From NCBI GenBank assembly GCA_025934395.1, contig JAICYC010000008.1, positions 1-64,000 of the forward strand: DNA of 64,000 nt, written 5' to 3'. This DNA is from Solirubrobacteraceae bacterium. Lineage in GTDB: Bacteria > Actinomycetota > Thermoleophilia > Solirubrobacterales > Solirubrobacteraceae. The translations under genes were made by a program, and so were the position numbers. Position 1 is the first letter of the stretch; the number at the start of each line of letters is the position of its first letter. This document shows positions 26,209 to 36,566 of the stretch, piece by piece. The notes under the pieces are model-generated. The model did no database searches. It saw only the letters and a program-made list of their open reading frames with translations, and was not told the DNA's origin.

Positions 26209-27293
26209 GCGCCGCCCTCCTGCAGCCCCACCGTCTCGATCGCCTCGTGCGGGGTGCGGCCCTCCTGGAGCGCGTGCCACAGGCCGCGCCGCTCCTCGGG
26301 CGAGAGCAGGCACGCCACGTGGTGGTCGGGCTCGCCGGGCACCTGCTCCAGGTGCGGGTCCACGACCTTGTGCTCAGGCTGCACGTAGGCGCAGCGGGGG
26401 TGGAAGTGGCAGCCCCGCGGCCGCGAGATGAGGCTCGGCGGCGAGCCGGGGATCGGCACGAGCTCCCGCTCGCGCGAGCCCTCCAGCGACGGGATCGACT
26501 TCAGCAGCCCCCAGGTGTAGGGGTGCTGCGGGGACTCGAACAGCCGCTCTGCGGAGGTCGTCTCCACGATCCGCCCCGCGTACATCACCGCGATGTCGTC
26601 CGCCAGCTCCGCCACCACGCCGAGGTCGTGCGTGATGATCACGATCGCCATCCCCAGCTCGCGCTGCAGGCGTTCCATCAGCGCGAGGATCTGCGCCTGC
26701 ACGGTCACGTCGAGCGCCGTCGTGGGCTCGTCCGCGATCAGGAGCTTCGGCTCGTTCGCGAGCGCCATCGCGATCATCGCGCGCTGGCGCATCCCGCCCG
26801 AGAACTCGTGCGGGTAGTCATCTATGCGGCGCGCCGGGTCCGGGATCCCCACGAGCCCCAGCAGATCCACCGCGCGCTCGCGCGCGGTCGACTTCGACAC
26901 GTCGTTGTGCGCCCGCACCGCCTCGATCAGCTGGGCGCCCACCTTGTAGAAGGGGTGCAGCGAGGACAGCGGATCCTGGAAGACCATCGCGATGTCGTTG
27001 CCGCGGATCTTGCGCATCTCCGCGTCCGACAGCGTCACGAGGTCGCGGCCCTCGAACAGGATCCGTCCGGAGATGTGCGCGCCCTGCGGACGCGTGAGCC
27101 CCATCGTCGTGAGCGAGGAGACCGTCTTGCCCGAGCCCGACTCCCCCACGATCCCCAGCGTTCCGCCGGGGAGCACCTGGTAGGTGATCCCGTCCACCGC
27201 ATGCACGACGCCGTCTTCGGTGTGGAACTCCACGTGGAGGTCCTCCACGCGCAGCAGCGGCTCGCTTGTGCCCGCCAGGGTGCGGGAGCTCAC
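26205..27293 (-). CDS. Peptide ABC transporter ATP-binding protein (DppD/OppD type)
   Basis: 362 residues. Walker [25 protein letters not shown], signature [14 protein letters not shown], Walker [13 protein letters not shown] and THDLGVVAE are intact. C-terminal [14 protein letters not shown] is the cysteine motif of OppD/DppD. The GTG start overlaps the permease stop by 4 bp. Together with the DppF-type protein it forms the ATPase heterodimer of a peptide importer. Substrate range cannot be read from the ATPases. Confidence 0.93.
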   Translation of the reverse strand: MSSRTLAGTSEPLLRVEDLHVEFHTEDGVVHAVDGITYQVLPGGTLGIVGESGSGKTVSSLTTMGLTRPQGAHISGRILFEGRDLVTLSDAEMRKIRGNDIAMVFQDPLSSLHPFYKVGAQLIEAVRAHNDVSKSTARERAVDLLGLVGIPDPARRIDDYPHEFSGGMRQRAMIAMALANEPKLLIADEPTTALDVTVQAQILALMERLQRELGMAIVIITHDLGVVAELADDIAVMYAGRIVETTSAERLFESPQHPYTWGLLKSIPSLEGSRERELVPIPGSPPSLISRPRGCHFHPRCAYVQPEHKVVDPHLEQVPGEPDHHVACLLSPEERRGLWHALQEGRTPHEAIETVGLQEGGA

Positions 27294-28252
27294 GAGTACC
27301 GCACCCGCGGATCGAGGTACGCGTAGGCGATGTCCACCACGATGTTCGCGCACACGATGAACAGCGCCGCCGCGAGCACGGTCCCCTGGACGATCGGGAA
27401 GTCCGCGTGCGTGATCGCGTCGTAGTTCAGCCGGCCGATCCCCGGGATGTTGAAGACCGTTTCCACCAGGATCGCGCTGCCCAGCAACACGCCGATGTCG
27501 AGGCCGAAGATCGTCACGATCGGGTTGATCGCAGAGCGGACGCCGTGGCGGACGATCACCCTGCGCTCGCGAAGGCCCTTGGCGCGGGCGGTGCGGATGT
27601 AGTCTTCGCCCATCACGTCGATCAGGCTGCCGCGCATCAGGCGCGCGTAGATCGCGGCGTTGCTCGCCGCCACCACCAGCCACGGCAGGATCAGCGAGGT
27701 GAACCATTTCCCGGGGTCGCTGGAGAGCCCCACGTAGGTCCCGGCGCCCGGGAAGACGTGCACTTTGCCGATGTCCGCCGCAAAGAAGTAGAGCGCGATC
27801 AGGCCGAGCCAGTATTCGGGCGCGGACACCAGCACGAGCGCAGTGCCCATGCTCGCGCGGTCGAGCACCGTGCGGCGGCGGATCGCGGAGATGATCCCCA
27901 CGGTAACGCCCGACAGCAGCCAGATCAGCGCGCCGCCCGCGACCAGCGAGATCGTCGCGGGAAGACGGTTTTTGATCAGTTCCGTCACCGGCGCGGAGCT
28001 GTAGTAGCTGTATCCGAGTTTGAAGTGCAGGAACAGTTCCTTCATGAACTCCCAGAACTGCGTGAGCAGCGGCTTGTCGAGGCCGAGGTCGTGGCGGATC
28101 TCGGAGAGCAGCTTCGCGCTCGCCGTGCGGCCGGCCCGCAGTTTGGCCGGATCGCCCGTGGGCAGGATCCGGAAGAACACGAACATCAGCGCGGCAACGA
28201 CGATCAGCAGGAGCACGCCCCACAGGATGCGCCTGACTATGTATCTCCCCAT
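27290..28252 (-). CDS. Peptide ABC transporter permease (DppB/OppB type)
   Basis: 320 residues with the N-terminal YIVRRILWGVLLLIVV signature of DppB permeases and about six membrane helices. The cytoplasmic EAA-like loop reads DYIRTARAKGLRERRVIVRHG. LDIGVLLGSAILVETVF and the DPRVRY ending are typical. It is separated from the binding-protein gene by ~90 bp carrying a strong hairpin, whereas all downstream genes overlap. Confidence 0.93.
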   Translation of the reverse strand: MGRYIVRRILWGVLLLIVVAALMFVFFRILPTGDPAKLRAGRTASAKLLSEIRHDLGLDKPLLTQFWEFMKELFLHFKLGYSYYSSAPVTELIKNRLPATISLVAGGALIWLLSGVTVGIISAIRRRTVLDRASMGTALVLVSAPEYWLGLIALYFFAADIGKVHVFPGAGTYVGLSSDPGKWFTSLILPWLVVAASNAAIYARLMRGSLIDVMGEDYIRTARAKGLRERRVIVRHGVRSAINPIVTIFGLDIGVLLGSAILVETVFNIPGIGRLNYDAITHADFPIVQGTVLAAALFIVCANIVVDIAYAYLDPRVRYS

Positions 28253-28279
28253 CTCGTCGTCTCCCGCGATTCGGCGGTA

Positions 28280-28310
28280 GAGGGCGGGCGCCGCGCCGGC
28301 GCCCGCCCTC
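28280..28310. terminator. Strong GC hairpin after the binding-protein gene (attenuator or mRNA-stabilising stem)
   Basis: GAGGGCGGGCGCC and GGCGCCCGCCCTC form a perfect 13-bp stem with a 5-nt loop. No T-run follows in the minus direction, so full termination is doubtful. Such stems after binding-protein genes commonly protect the 5' mRNA part or reduce read-through to the permease. Confidence 0.6.
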
Positions 28311-28344
28311 GCTGCCCGATCTCTAGGTCAGCTCCTTCCCCTGG

Positions 28345-30138
28345 CTACTTCAGCGAGGTGAAGTTGTAGTCCCACGAACCGATGTTCCAGAGGTCGCCGA
28401 CTCCGTCGACGTTCTTGGACTCGATCAAGGGCTGCTTGTCCCAGTCGTACGGGATCGCTGCGGCCTGTTCGACCAGTTCGCGGTCGATCTTGGCCCATGC
28501 GGTCGCACGCGCGGCCTTGCCCACGACCTTGGAGGCCGCTTCCATCGCCGCGTTGATTTTCGGGTCGTTGACCTGTCCCCAGTTGGAGTTGGTGCCGTTG
28601 GTGATGATCAGCTTCCCGTTGAACGGCACGTTCAGCACCGCCTCCGGGTCACCGAAGTCGGCGATCCAACCACCGCTCGGGCAGACGTCGATCTCTTCTG
28701 CGACGTTGCCGCAGTACTTCGAGTACATCGTCGCCTGATCGACGAGGTTCAGGTGGGTTTTGAACCCGAGGCTCTTGAGCGTCTGGTTCGTGATTTCGGC
28801 GTCTTCCGGTGCGGGCGCGCCGGTCGACCCGACGATCTGAACCGTCTGGGAACCGGTGTACTTGCCGCTGGGGAAGCCCGCAGCCTTCATGTACTTTTCC
28901 GCGACCGCCATGTCGCCCTGCGGGTGTTCGTTGAAGTCCACCTTCGGACCTTCCAGACCGCCCGCCTCTTCGAACCCGGGGATTTCCGGATAGATGAAGT
29001 GGGTCATGACGTTGGTCACGAGCGCACCGCCTCGCGCCTTGTCCATCGCTTCGCGGTCGAGCGCCGCCCAGAAGGCACGACGCAGGTTCACGTTTTTGAA
29101 CGGCCCGTGGGCGTTGTTCACCGCGATGTAGTGATCACCCGCGCCAGGCGAGATCTCCAGCTGCGAACGGTAGTGCTGGTACGCGAGCTTGACGATCGCG
29201 TTGGAGGGCGTGTCGTTCTGGACCTGGCTCGATCCTTCGAGCACCTGGCGACCGATCACGTTCGTGTCGCCGCCGATCTGGATGTTGATCTGGTCCAGGT
29301 AGGCCGGCCGGAAGTCGGTCGACGCGCTCCAGTTGGGGTTGCGCACCAGCGTCGCGGACTTGCCGGGCTGGTAGCCGATCCCCAGCACTTTGCCTTCTGC
29401 GTTGTTCTTGAACATGTATGGCCCGGTCGCGACCTGGTAGTTGCCGTATTCGGTCGGTTTCTTGGCGTCGTACTTCTTGGCGTATTCCTCCGGGACCGCG
29501 GCGCTCACGGGGAGCACCAGCGCGGCCGCCACGATCGGCGCCTGCGGTTCGGTGAGTTTGAACTTGATCGTGTACTTGTCCGGCGTGGTGATGCCCGGGA
29601 TCGGGCCGCCCGTCGCCTTCGCAGCGCCTTCGACCGATTCGAAGTATCCGAGGAAGTAGGGGTTCGCCACGTTCGGGTTCATCCCGCGGTCGAGCGCGTA
29701 GGCCACGTCGGCTGAGGTGACTTCGCGGTTCACGGGCGGGCTGAACTTCACGCCGTGCCGGATGTGCACCGTGACTTCCTTCTTGTCAGCGGAGATTTCC
29801 GGCGCGCTTTCGGCCATGTCCGGCGAGGGTTCGCCGAACGTGTTCGGCTTGTAGGAGTAGAGCGGCCGCTGCGTGGCGTACACCGCCTCGTAGTCGATCG
29901 CGAAGTACGAGGAGCCCGGGTCGATGTGTTCGAAGTCCTCGTGGTTCAGGACCGTGAGCGTCCCGCCTTTCTTGCCGCCGGTGAGCGACTCCGTCGCAGG
30001 CGTCAGGATTCCCGCAGCAACCTTGATGCCCTTGCCGCCGGATCCGGAGTTGCTGCTGCTGGAGCCGCAGGCCACCAGGCCCACTGCGGCGATGCCCGCG
30101 AGCAATCCCGGGGCGAGCCTTCTGAATAACGCGACCAT
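28345..30138 (-). CDS. Peptide ABC transporter substrate-binding lipoprotein (DppA/OppA family)
   Basis: 597 residues from the ATG at 30138, which has an AGGAGG ribosome site six bases upstream; an upstream ATG at 30219 is rejected. Lipobox AAVGLVACGS marks a lipoprotein anchored outside the membrane. The SBP family 5 pattern is present: YEAVYATQRPLYSYKPNTF, PDMAESAPEISADKKEVTV, LRRAFWAALDREAMDK, and MYSKYCGNVAEEIDVCPSG. Class-C binding proteins of this type bind di- to oligopeptides or other small ligands. It lies between one permease gene and the hairpin plus second permease gene. This is a slightly unusual order (C-A-B-D-F). Confidence 0.92.
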   Translation of the reverse strand: MVALFRRLAPGLLAGIAAVGLVACGSSSSNSGSGGKGIKVAAGILTPATESLTGGKKGGTLTVLNHEDFEHIDPGSSYFAIDYEAVYATQRPLYSYKPNTFGEPSPDMAESAPEISADKKEVTVHIRHGVKFSPPVNREVTSADVAYALDRGMNPNVANPYFLGYFESVEGAAKATGGPIPGITTPDKYTIKFKLTEPQAPIVAAALVLPVSAAVPEEYAKKYDAKKPTEYGNYQVATGPYMFKNNAEGKVLGIGYQPGKSATLVRNPNWSASTDFRPAYLDQINIQIGGDTNVIGRQVLEGSSQVQNDTPSNAIVKLAYQHYRSQLEISPGAGDHYIAVNNAHGPFKNVNLRRAFWAALDREAMDKARGGALVTNVMTHFIYPEIPGFEEAGGLEGPKVDFNEHPQGDMAVAEKYMKAAGFPSGKYTGSQTVQIVGSTGAPAPEDAEITNQTLKSLGFKTHLNLVDQATMYSKYCGNVAEEIDVCPSGGWIADFGDPEAVLNVPFNGKLIITNGTNSNWGQVNDPKINAAMEAASKVVGKAARATAWAKIDRELVEQAAAIPYDWDKQPLIESKNVDGVGDLWNIGSWDYNFTSLK

Positions 30139-30190
30139 TACGGCCTCCTGTCGTTGTCTAACCATGGAGCACACGTGTCCATGAGCTGGT

Positions 30191-31171
30191 TCACCTCGCA
30201 TAGCGAGGGTTGAGCGCATCCTGCAGACCGTCGCCGAGCAGGTTGAAGGCCAGCACGGTCAGCAGAAGCGCGACGCCCGGGAACGTCATGTACCACCAGG
30301 CGGTGTTGAAGATGGGTGTTGCCGCAGCGATCATCTGGCCCCAGCTCGCGGTCGGCGGGCGCACGCCCACGCCGAGGAACGAGAGCGCCGCCTCGAAGAG
30401 GATGTTCTGCGGGATCAGCAGGGACGAGTAGACGATGATCGGCGCCACGAGGTTGGGCAGGATCTCCCTGAACATGATCCGCGCGTCCGAGGCCCCGAGC
30501 GCGCGCGAGGCCTCTACGAACTCCCGCTCGCGCAGCGACAGCACGAGCCCGCGCACGATCCGGTAGACGTACGTCCAGTTCGCGAGCGCGATCAGGAAGA
30601 TGATCACGCCGAGGCCCGGCTGGATCAGCCCGCTCGCGCAGCCGCGCACCGCGCACGCCGCGCCGATTCCCAGGCCGAGCAGCAGCAGCGGGATCGAGAG
30701 CACCACGTCGGCGATGCGCGAGAAGATCGTGTCCACCCAGCCGCGGTAGAAGCCCGCGAGCACGCCCAGCGTGACGCCGATGGACGTGGAGATCGCGGTT
30801 CCCACGATCCCCACCTCGAGCGAGACGCGCGTCCCGTAGATCACGCGCGACATCACGTCCTGCCCGAGAGGGTCCACGCCGAACGGGTGCCCGCCGCTCG
30901 GGCCGAGAGGCGCGCCGAATTCGTCGGTGAGGTTCGGGTTCAGGACGTTCGGCCCCGGCAGGCCGAAGAGTTTCACGAACAGGGGCGCTGCGAGCGCGAT
31001 GATGACCAGCAGGACGATGAAGCCCAGGGAGGCGAGCGCAACGCGGTCCTGGCGGAAGCGGCGCCAGAACAGCTGCAGGGGCGAGCGTGCCGCTATCTCC
31101 CCGCCCGCCTCGAGGAACTCGAGGTTGTCGCCCGAGGAGGAGGGGAGCGCGCCCGCGACGTTGACGCTCAT
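30191..31171 (-). CDS. Peptide ABC transporter permease (DppC/OppC type)
   Basis: 326 residues. A cytoplasmic N-terminus is followed by the first span (ALASLGFIVLLVIIALAAP). GGHPFGVDPLGQDVMSRVIY is the DppC signature. The EAA loop reads EFVEASRALGASDARIMFREI, followed by hydrophobic helices. The final FNLLGDGLQDALNPR is characteristic. First gene of the uptake operon, divergent from rarA. GGAGG lies 11 nt before the ATG. Confidence 0.93.
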   Translation of the reverse strand: MSVNVAGALPSSSGDNLEFLEAGGEIAARSPLQLFWRRFRQDRVALASLGFIVLLVIIALAAPLFVKLFGLPGPNVLNPNLTDEFGAPLGPSGGHPFGVDPLGQDVMSRVIYGTRVSLEVGIVGTAISTSIGVTLGVLAGFYRGWVDTIFSRIADVVLSIPLLLLGLGIGAACAVRGCASGLIQPGLGVIIFLIALANWTYVYRIVRGLVLSLREREFVEASRALGASDARIMFREILPNLVAPIIVYSSLLIPQNILFEAALSFLGVGVRPPTASWGQMIAAATPIFNTAWWYMTFPGVALLLTVLAFNLLGDGLQDALNPRYAR

Positions 31172-31296
31172 CCGGCGGACGTCCTCCGCGCCGGGCGCTC
31201 AGATCTGGGGTAGTTGGTCACGGGGCGTACTGATTCGACGCTTGATGTCTCTCGCCCTCCCCGCCCCCCGGCACCGGGGATGACGTTTTCTAAAGC

Positions 31297-31302
31297 GATA
31301 CT
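31297..31302 (+). promoter_or_regulatory. Candidate -10 box for rarA
   Basis: GATACT ends 6 nt before the GTG at 31309 and no ribosome site is seen. The same hexamer and spacing occur before the antisense gene at 52378. Confidence 0.35.
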
Positions 31303-31308
31303 AAGGGT

Positions 31309-32715
31309 GTGGATACCCTCTTTGACAACAGCTCGGACATGCGTTCGGTGCGGTCAGGCGGGAAAGGCCCGCAAAACGGACCAAACGAGGATCCGAACGA
31401 CGGACCGAAAAGCCCTCTCGCGGCGCGCCTGCGGCCGTCGCAGATCGCGGGGTTCGTAGGCCAGCAGCAGCTTCTGGCGCCCGGATCGGCGCTCGCCACC
31501 GCGCTCGAGCTGGGCCGTCCGCACTCGATGATCCTCTACGGGCCGCCCGGCAGCGGCAAGACCACGCTGGCGCGAATCCTCGCCCAGCGCGCCGCTTCGG
31601 CCTACGAGGAGCTGAGCGCGGTCGCCGCCGGCCGGCCCGAGATCCGCGCGGTGCTCGAGCGCGCCCAGCATCGCCGGGCCACCTCCGGCCAGGCCACGGT
31701 GCTGTTCCTCGACGAGATCCACCGCTTCAACAAGGTCCAGCAGGACGCGCTGCTCCCCGCCGTCGAGGACGGGCTCCTCACGCTGATCGGAGCCACCACC
31801 GAGAACCCCGCTTTCGAGGTCATCGGCGCGCTCCTCTCGCGCGTGCGCGTATATGCGCTGGAGGCGCTCGCCCCCGCCGACATCGAGACGATCCTGCGCC
31901 GCGGCGCCGAGGAGCTCGGCGCCGACGCGGCGCCCGAGGCGATCGAGTTCCTCGCGAGCCACAGCGAAGGCGACGCGCGCACGGCGCTCAACGCGCTCGA
32001 GCTCGCCGCACAGACGGCTGCGCGCAACGGCGACGGTCACGTGGACATGGAGCGCGCGCAAGATGCGTTGCAGCGTCGCGCGGTGCTCTACGACAAGCAG
32101 GGCGATCGCCACTACGACTACATCTCCGCCTGGATCAAGGCGACGCGCGCCTCGGATCCGGACGCGTCGCTCTACTACCTCGCGGTGATGCTCGAGGGCG
32201 GCGAGGACCCGCGCTTCATCGCGCGCCGGATGGTGATCCTCGCCTCCGAGGACATCGGCAACGCAGACCCCGCAGCGCTCCCGCTGGCCACCGCTGCCGC
32301 CGCGGCCGTTGAACGTGTGGGGCTGCCGGAGGCGCGATACGCGCTCGCGCAGGCAGCCATCTACCTGTCGCTCGCCCCGAAGTCCAACGCCGCCGGCCGC
32401 GCCCTCGGGGCCGCGCAGCGCCACGTGCGCGAGCACGGTGCGCTGCCGATCCGCGCGTCGCTGCGCATCGGGCCGCGGCCGGGGGTCGAGGCGGCCGAGT
32501 ACGACAACCCCCATTCCCATCCCGGACACATCGGGCCGCAGCCGGTCGCGCCCGAGGCGCTCGGCGGGGAGCGCTTCTACGCTCCCGACGACGCCGAGGC
32601 AGCGCTCGCCGAGCGCCTTGCCGCGATCCGCGCCGCGCGGGCGAGCACCGACACTGGCACCCTCGCCGAGCAAGGGCAGGCAGGCACTGACAGCAGCACA
32701 AGCGAGCAGCGATAA
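31309..32715 (+). CDS. rarA: Replication-associated recombination protein A (AAA+ ATPase)
   Basis: 468 residues. Walker [17 protein letters not shown], Walker [19 protein letters not shown], sensor 1 [10 protein letters not shown], and arginine-finger region [16 protein letters not shown] match RarA/MgsA/WRNIP1. The tetramerisation domain ([39 protein letters not shown]) is intact. RarA acts at stalled replication forks and on single-stranded DNA. The N-terminal ~35 residues are polar and may contain an SSB-like binding tail. GTG start, apparently leaderless. A C-terminal ~25-residue Thr/Ser-rich tail is extra. Confidence 0.95.
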   Translation: MDTLFDNSSDMRSVRSGGKGPQNGPNEDPNDGPKSPLAARLRPSQIAGFVGQQQLLAPGSALATALELGRPHSMILYGPPGSGKTTLARILAQRAASAYEELSAVAAGRPEIRAVLERAQHRRATSGQATVLFLDEIHRFNKVQQDALLPAVEDGLLTLIGATTENPAFEVIGALLSRVRVYALEALAPADIETILRRGAEELGADAAPEAIEFLASHSEGDARTALNALELAAQTAARNGDGHVDMERAQDALQRRAVLYDKQGDRHYDYISAWIKATRASDPDASLYYLAVMLEGGEDPRFIARRMVILASEDIGNADPAALPLATAAAAAVERVGLPEARYALAQAAIYLSLAPKSNAAGRALGAAQRHVREHGALPIRASLRIGPRPGVEAAEYDNPHSHPGHIGPQPVAPEALGGERFYAPDDAEAALAERLAAIRAARASTDTGTLAEQGQAGTDSSTSEQR

Positions 32716-32716
32716 T
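32711..32716 (+). promoter_or_regulatory. Candidate -10 box for the ALDH-like gene
   Basis: GATAAT overlaps the rarA stop region and ends 9 nt before the ATG at 32726. Confidence 0.3.
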
Positions 32717-32725
32717 CGCCGTTCG

Positions 32726-34318
32726 ATGGACGTGCAAGTCGGCGACCTGCAGGCTCCCGAGGTGCTGATCGCCCGAGACCCCGCCACCGGCGTGGAGATC
32801 GGCAGCGTGGCGAGCACCGCGGTCGCACAGGTCGACGAGGTGGTGGGCGCCGTGGCGAAGGTCCAGCCGCTGTGGGCCCTGCTGCAGGTGCGCGACCGCG
32901 CGCGCTACATGCGCCGCATGGCGCAGGCGGTGATCGACGACTTCGACCAGCTGCGCGAGCTGCTCGCGCGCGAGCAGGGACGACCGCGCCCGGAGGTCGC
33001 CGCGCTGGAGCTGCTCCCCGCGATCGACGCGCTCGTGTGGATCGCAGAAGAGGGCGAGCGGGCGCTCGGGGGGCGCGCGGTGCGCACGAGCCGCTCGATG
33101 GCAGCAGCGCGGCGCGCCCGGATCGTGTACGAGCCCTACGGCGTGGTGGGCGTGATCGGCGCGGGCTCAGCGCCGTTCGCCCAGCCGCTCGGCCAGATCG
33201 CGGGCGCGCTGCTCGCGGGCAACGGCGTCGTGTACAAGCCTGCTGCCCGCGCGAGCCTCGCGGGCGAGCGGATCGCCGCGGTGCTCGCGCGCGCGGGCCT
33301 GCCGGAGGGGCTCGTGCAGCTCGCGCAGGGGGGCGCCGACGTGGGCATCGCGCTCGCCCGGTCGCCGGTGGCGAAGGTGCTGTTCACGGGGTCGCCCGTG
33401 ACCGGCCGGCTCGTGGCGCGCGAGTGTGTATCGCGCGAGAAGGAGGTCACCGTAGAGCTCGGCGGCAAGGACGCGATGCTCGTGCTCGGCGACGCGCTGA
33501 TGCCGCGCGCGGTGGCCGGTGCGCTGTGGGCGGGCTGCGCGGGCGCCGGCCAGGCGCGGGGGTCGGTGGAGCGTGTCTACGTCGCCCACGACGCGTACGA
33601 GCGCTTCACGATGGCGCTCGTCGGCGGCGCGCGCGAGATGCTCGTGGGCGACCCCGCCGACCCGCGCGTGCAGGTCGGCCCGCTGGCGTCCGCGCGGCGC
33701 CTCGCGCACGTGCAGGAGCTCGTCTCCGAGGCCGTCGCCGACGGCGCGCAGCTGCGCTGCGGCGGCCCGGTCACGCCGAGCGGGTGCTCGGGCGCGTTCT
33801 ACGCGCCCGCGGTGCTGACCGACGTGAACCCCTCGATGCGGATCATGCGCGAGCCGATCGACGGGCCCGTGCTGTGCGTCACACCCGTCGACACGATCGA
33901 GCACGCGATCGCGCTCGCCAACGACAGCGACTACGGCCTCGGCGCCTCCGTGTGGACCGACGACCGCTATCGCGCGATGCGGATCGCGCGCGAGCTGCGC
34001 GCGGGGATGGTGTGGCTCAACGACCACCTCCCCGTCCCGATGGTCTCGCGCGGCCCGTGGGGCGCCGCCGCGGGCGCCGGCCTCGGCCGCACGCTCGGCC
34101 GCGCAGGGCTCGGCGCGTGCGCGCAGGAGAAGCTCATCACGTGGGACCCGCCCCGAATCCGCGGGCTCTGGTGGTCGCCGTACGACGACACCACCTCGCA
34201 GGCCGCGCGCACGATCGCGAAGATGCGCTCGCTGCGCGAGGCCGACCGCGAGAGCGCCTGGCGCGAGGGCGCCGTCGCGCTCACGCGCCTCGGCGCGCGG
34301 GTGTTCGGGCGCAGCTAG
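32726..34318 (+). CDS. Aldehyde-dehydrogenase-fold protein lacking catalytic Asn and Cys (probable pseudoenzyme)
   Basis: 530 residues aligned over its whole length with the aldehyde dehydrogenase superfamily: [11 protein letters not shown] start, [21 protein letters not shown] cofactor loop, general base E244 in [10 protein letters not shown], and [12 protein letters not shown]. But the oxyanion-hole Asn of PWNFP is replaced (AGSAP, Ser148), and the catalytic Cys position reads [10 protein letters not shown] (Arg278, codon CGG at 33557-33559). A cysteine at 271 is seven residues upstream and out of register. Without these residues the usual thioester chemistry should not work. It may bind NAD(P) or an aldehyde-like ligand in a non-catalytic role, or have altered chemistry. 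The flanking motifs are clear, so misalignment is unlikely. The reading frame is intact, so it is not a decayed gene. Confidence 0.85.
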   Translation: MDVQVGDLQAPEVLIARDPATGVEIGSVASTAVAQVDEVVGAVAKVQPLWALLQVRDRARYMRRMAQAVIDDFDQLRELLAREQGRPRPEVAALELLPAIDALVWIAEEGERALGGRAVRTSRSMAAARRARIVYEPYGVVGVIGAGSAPFAQPLGQIAGALLAGNGVVYKPAARASLAGERIAAVLARAGLPEGLVQLAQGGADVGIALARSPVAKVLFTGSPVTGRLVARECVSREKEVTVELGGKDAMLVLGDALMPRAVAGALWAGCAGAGQARGSVERVYVAHDAYERFTMALVGGAREMLVGDPADPRVQVGPLASARRLAHVQELVSEAVADGAQLRCGGPVTPSGCSGAFYAPAVLTDVNPSMRIMREPIDGPVLCVTPVDTIEHAIALANDSDYGLGASVWTDDRYRAMRIARELRAGMVWLNDHLPVPMVSRGPWGAAAGAGLGRTLGRAGLGACAQEKLITWDPPRIRGLWWSPYDDTTSQAARTIAKMRSLREADRESAWREGAVALTRLGARVFGRS

Positions 34319-34319
34319 C

Positions 34320-34325
34320 TACGCT
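34320..34325 (+). promoter_or_regulatory. Candidate -10 box (leaderless) for the tetrapyrrole/ccm operon
   Basis: TACGCT ends 7 nt before the ATG at 34333; no ribosome site is present. This supports the ATG that keeps the Cys-rich N-terminus. Confidence 0.4.
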
Positions 34326-34332
34326 TTCAAAC

Positions 34333-35097
34333 ATGCCCGCCCAGGCCTATGCCGGCAAGGAGTGCGTGTGCCAGCTGCGCAGGGGGATCTGCGACCAGAG
34401 CTGCGTGCAGGGGATGCTCGACACGCCCTTCTACATCGCCTGCCTGCGCCTCTCCTCGCGGCGCTGCGTGGTCGTCGGGGGCGGCGAGATCGGCCTGGAG
34501 AAGGTCGAGGGGCTGCTCGCGTGCGACGCGGACGTGACGCTGATCGCGCCAGAGGCCCACGAGCAGCTGCACGGCTACGCGGATGAGGGCTCGATCCGCT
34601 GGGAGCAGCGGCCCTACGGGGGCGCTGCGGACCTGGAGGGCGTGTTCATGGTGATCGCCGCCACCAACGACACCGACGTGAACATCGCCGTGTTCGACGA
34701 CGCGGAGCGCCGCGCGATGCTGGTGAACATCGTTGACGTACCGCCGCTGTGCAACTTCATCCTCCCCGCGATCGTGCGCAGCGGGCCGCTGGCGATCGCG
34801 ATCTCCACCGCCGGCGCCTCGCCGGCGCTGGCGAAGCGGATGAAGCGCGAGATCGAAGCGCAGTTCGGCGAGCACTACGCGCGGCTTGCGGTGATGCTCA
34901 ACGACGCGCGCGGCTGGGCGAAGGCGACGCTGCCCACCTACCAGGATCGCAAGGAGTTCTTCGAGGGGATCGTGGGCGGCACGCCCGATCCGATCGCGCT
35001 GCTGGCGGCGGGCGAAGAGCAGGCGGTCCGCGACCTGATCGCGGCGGCGCGGGACGCGCACGCGCGCCAGGTCGCGTCCGTGCAGACCACCGCCTAG
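34333..35097 (+). CDS. Precorrin-2 dehydrogenase / sirohydrochlorin ferrochelatase-like (Met8/CysG-N)
   Basis: 254 residues. After a 27-residue N-terminal extension the protein reads [20 protein letters not shown] and [20 protein letters not shown], the NAD-binding core of siroheme synthases. [20 protein letters not shown] and [18 protein letters not shown] follow. It oxidises precorrin-2 to sirohydrochlorin and in Met8-like proteins also inserts iron. The extension has four cysteines ([14 protein letters not shown]), unusual for this family. The start is supported by a -10 box 7 nt upstream, though the internal ATG at residue 28 is the family's usual start. First gene of the operon that also encodes CobA-HemD, which supplies precorrin-2. 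Confidence 0.88.
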   Translation: MPAQAYAGKECVCQLRRGICDQSCVQGMLDTPFYIACLRLSSRRCVVVGGGEIGLEKVEGLLACDADVTLIAPEAHEQLHGYADEGSIRWEQRPYGGAADLEGVFMVIAATNDTDVNIAVFDDAERRAMLVNIVDVPPLCNFILPAIVRSGPLAIAISTAGASPALAKRMKREIEAQFGEHYARLAVMLNDARGWAKATLPTYQDRKEFFEGIVGGTPDPIALLAAGEEQAVRDLIAAARDAHARQVASVQTTA

Positions 35098-35100
35098 GCC

Positions 35101-35792
<692 letters not shown>

Positions 35793-35796
<4 letters not shown>

Positions 35797-36566
35797 GCGC
35801 CTCCGCGGGCGCGACGGGCACCGCCGCGGGCGCGACCCCGCGCGGGACCGAGCTGCAGCGCGCAGCGAACGCCCCCCGTCCACAGGTGCCCGTGCTGCGC
35901 ACGGTGGGCGCGCTGATGCGCAAGGAGCTGCTGGTGGAGCTGCGCACGCTGGAGTCCGTGCCGGCGATGTCGCTGTTCTCGCTGACGACGTTCGTGGTGT
36001 TCCACTTCGCGCTCAACCGCAACGTCGTAGAAGGCGACCTCGCTGCGGGCATCCTGTGGGTGACGCTGCTGTTCGCGGCGCTCCTCGGCATGAACAGGCT
36101 GTTCGTGGCGGACGCCGACCAGGGCGGGTTCGACGCGTTCCTGCTCGCGCCCGTGGACCGCAGCGCGATGATGCTCGCGAAGGCGCTCACGCTGCTCGCG
36201 TACCTGGTGGTGTTCGAGCTGGTGGCCGTGCCCGCGTTCGGGCTGCTGCTGCTCGGCCCATCGCTCGGGCACGCGCTCCCGGACCTGATCGGCGTGCTCC
36301 TGCTGGGCGACGTCGGGGTGGCAGCGATCGGCACGCTCGTAGGCGCGATCGCGGTGCGCACGCGCGCGCGGGACCTGCTCGGGCCGCTGCTCGCGCTGCC
36401 GCTGTTCGTGCCGCTGGTGATCGGCGGCGCCCGCGCCAGCTCGCCCCTGTTCGGTGGCGGCCATGCAGGAGCCCCTGCTGCGCGCTGGCTGCTGACGATG
36501 GGCCTCTATGATCTGGTGTTCGGGCTGATCGCCTACGCCCTGTTCGAGTTCCTCCTGGAGGATTGA
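35793..36566 (+). CDS. ccmB: Heme exporter permease CcmB
   Basis: 257 residues. A ~40-residue Ala/Thr-rich N-terminus precedes ALMRKELLVELRTLESVPAM, the cytoplasmic start typical of CcmB. Then come six membrane helices (SLFSLTTFVVFHFAL, GILWVTLLFAALLGMNR, and others). DGFDAFLL-type segment appears as QGGFDAFLLAPVDRSAMMLAK. Translationally coupled to ccmA (4-bp overlap) and ccmC (TGATG). Confidence 0.88.
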
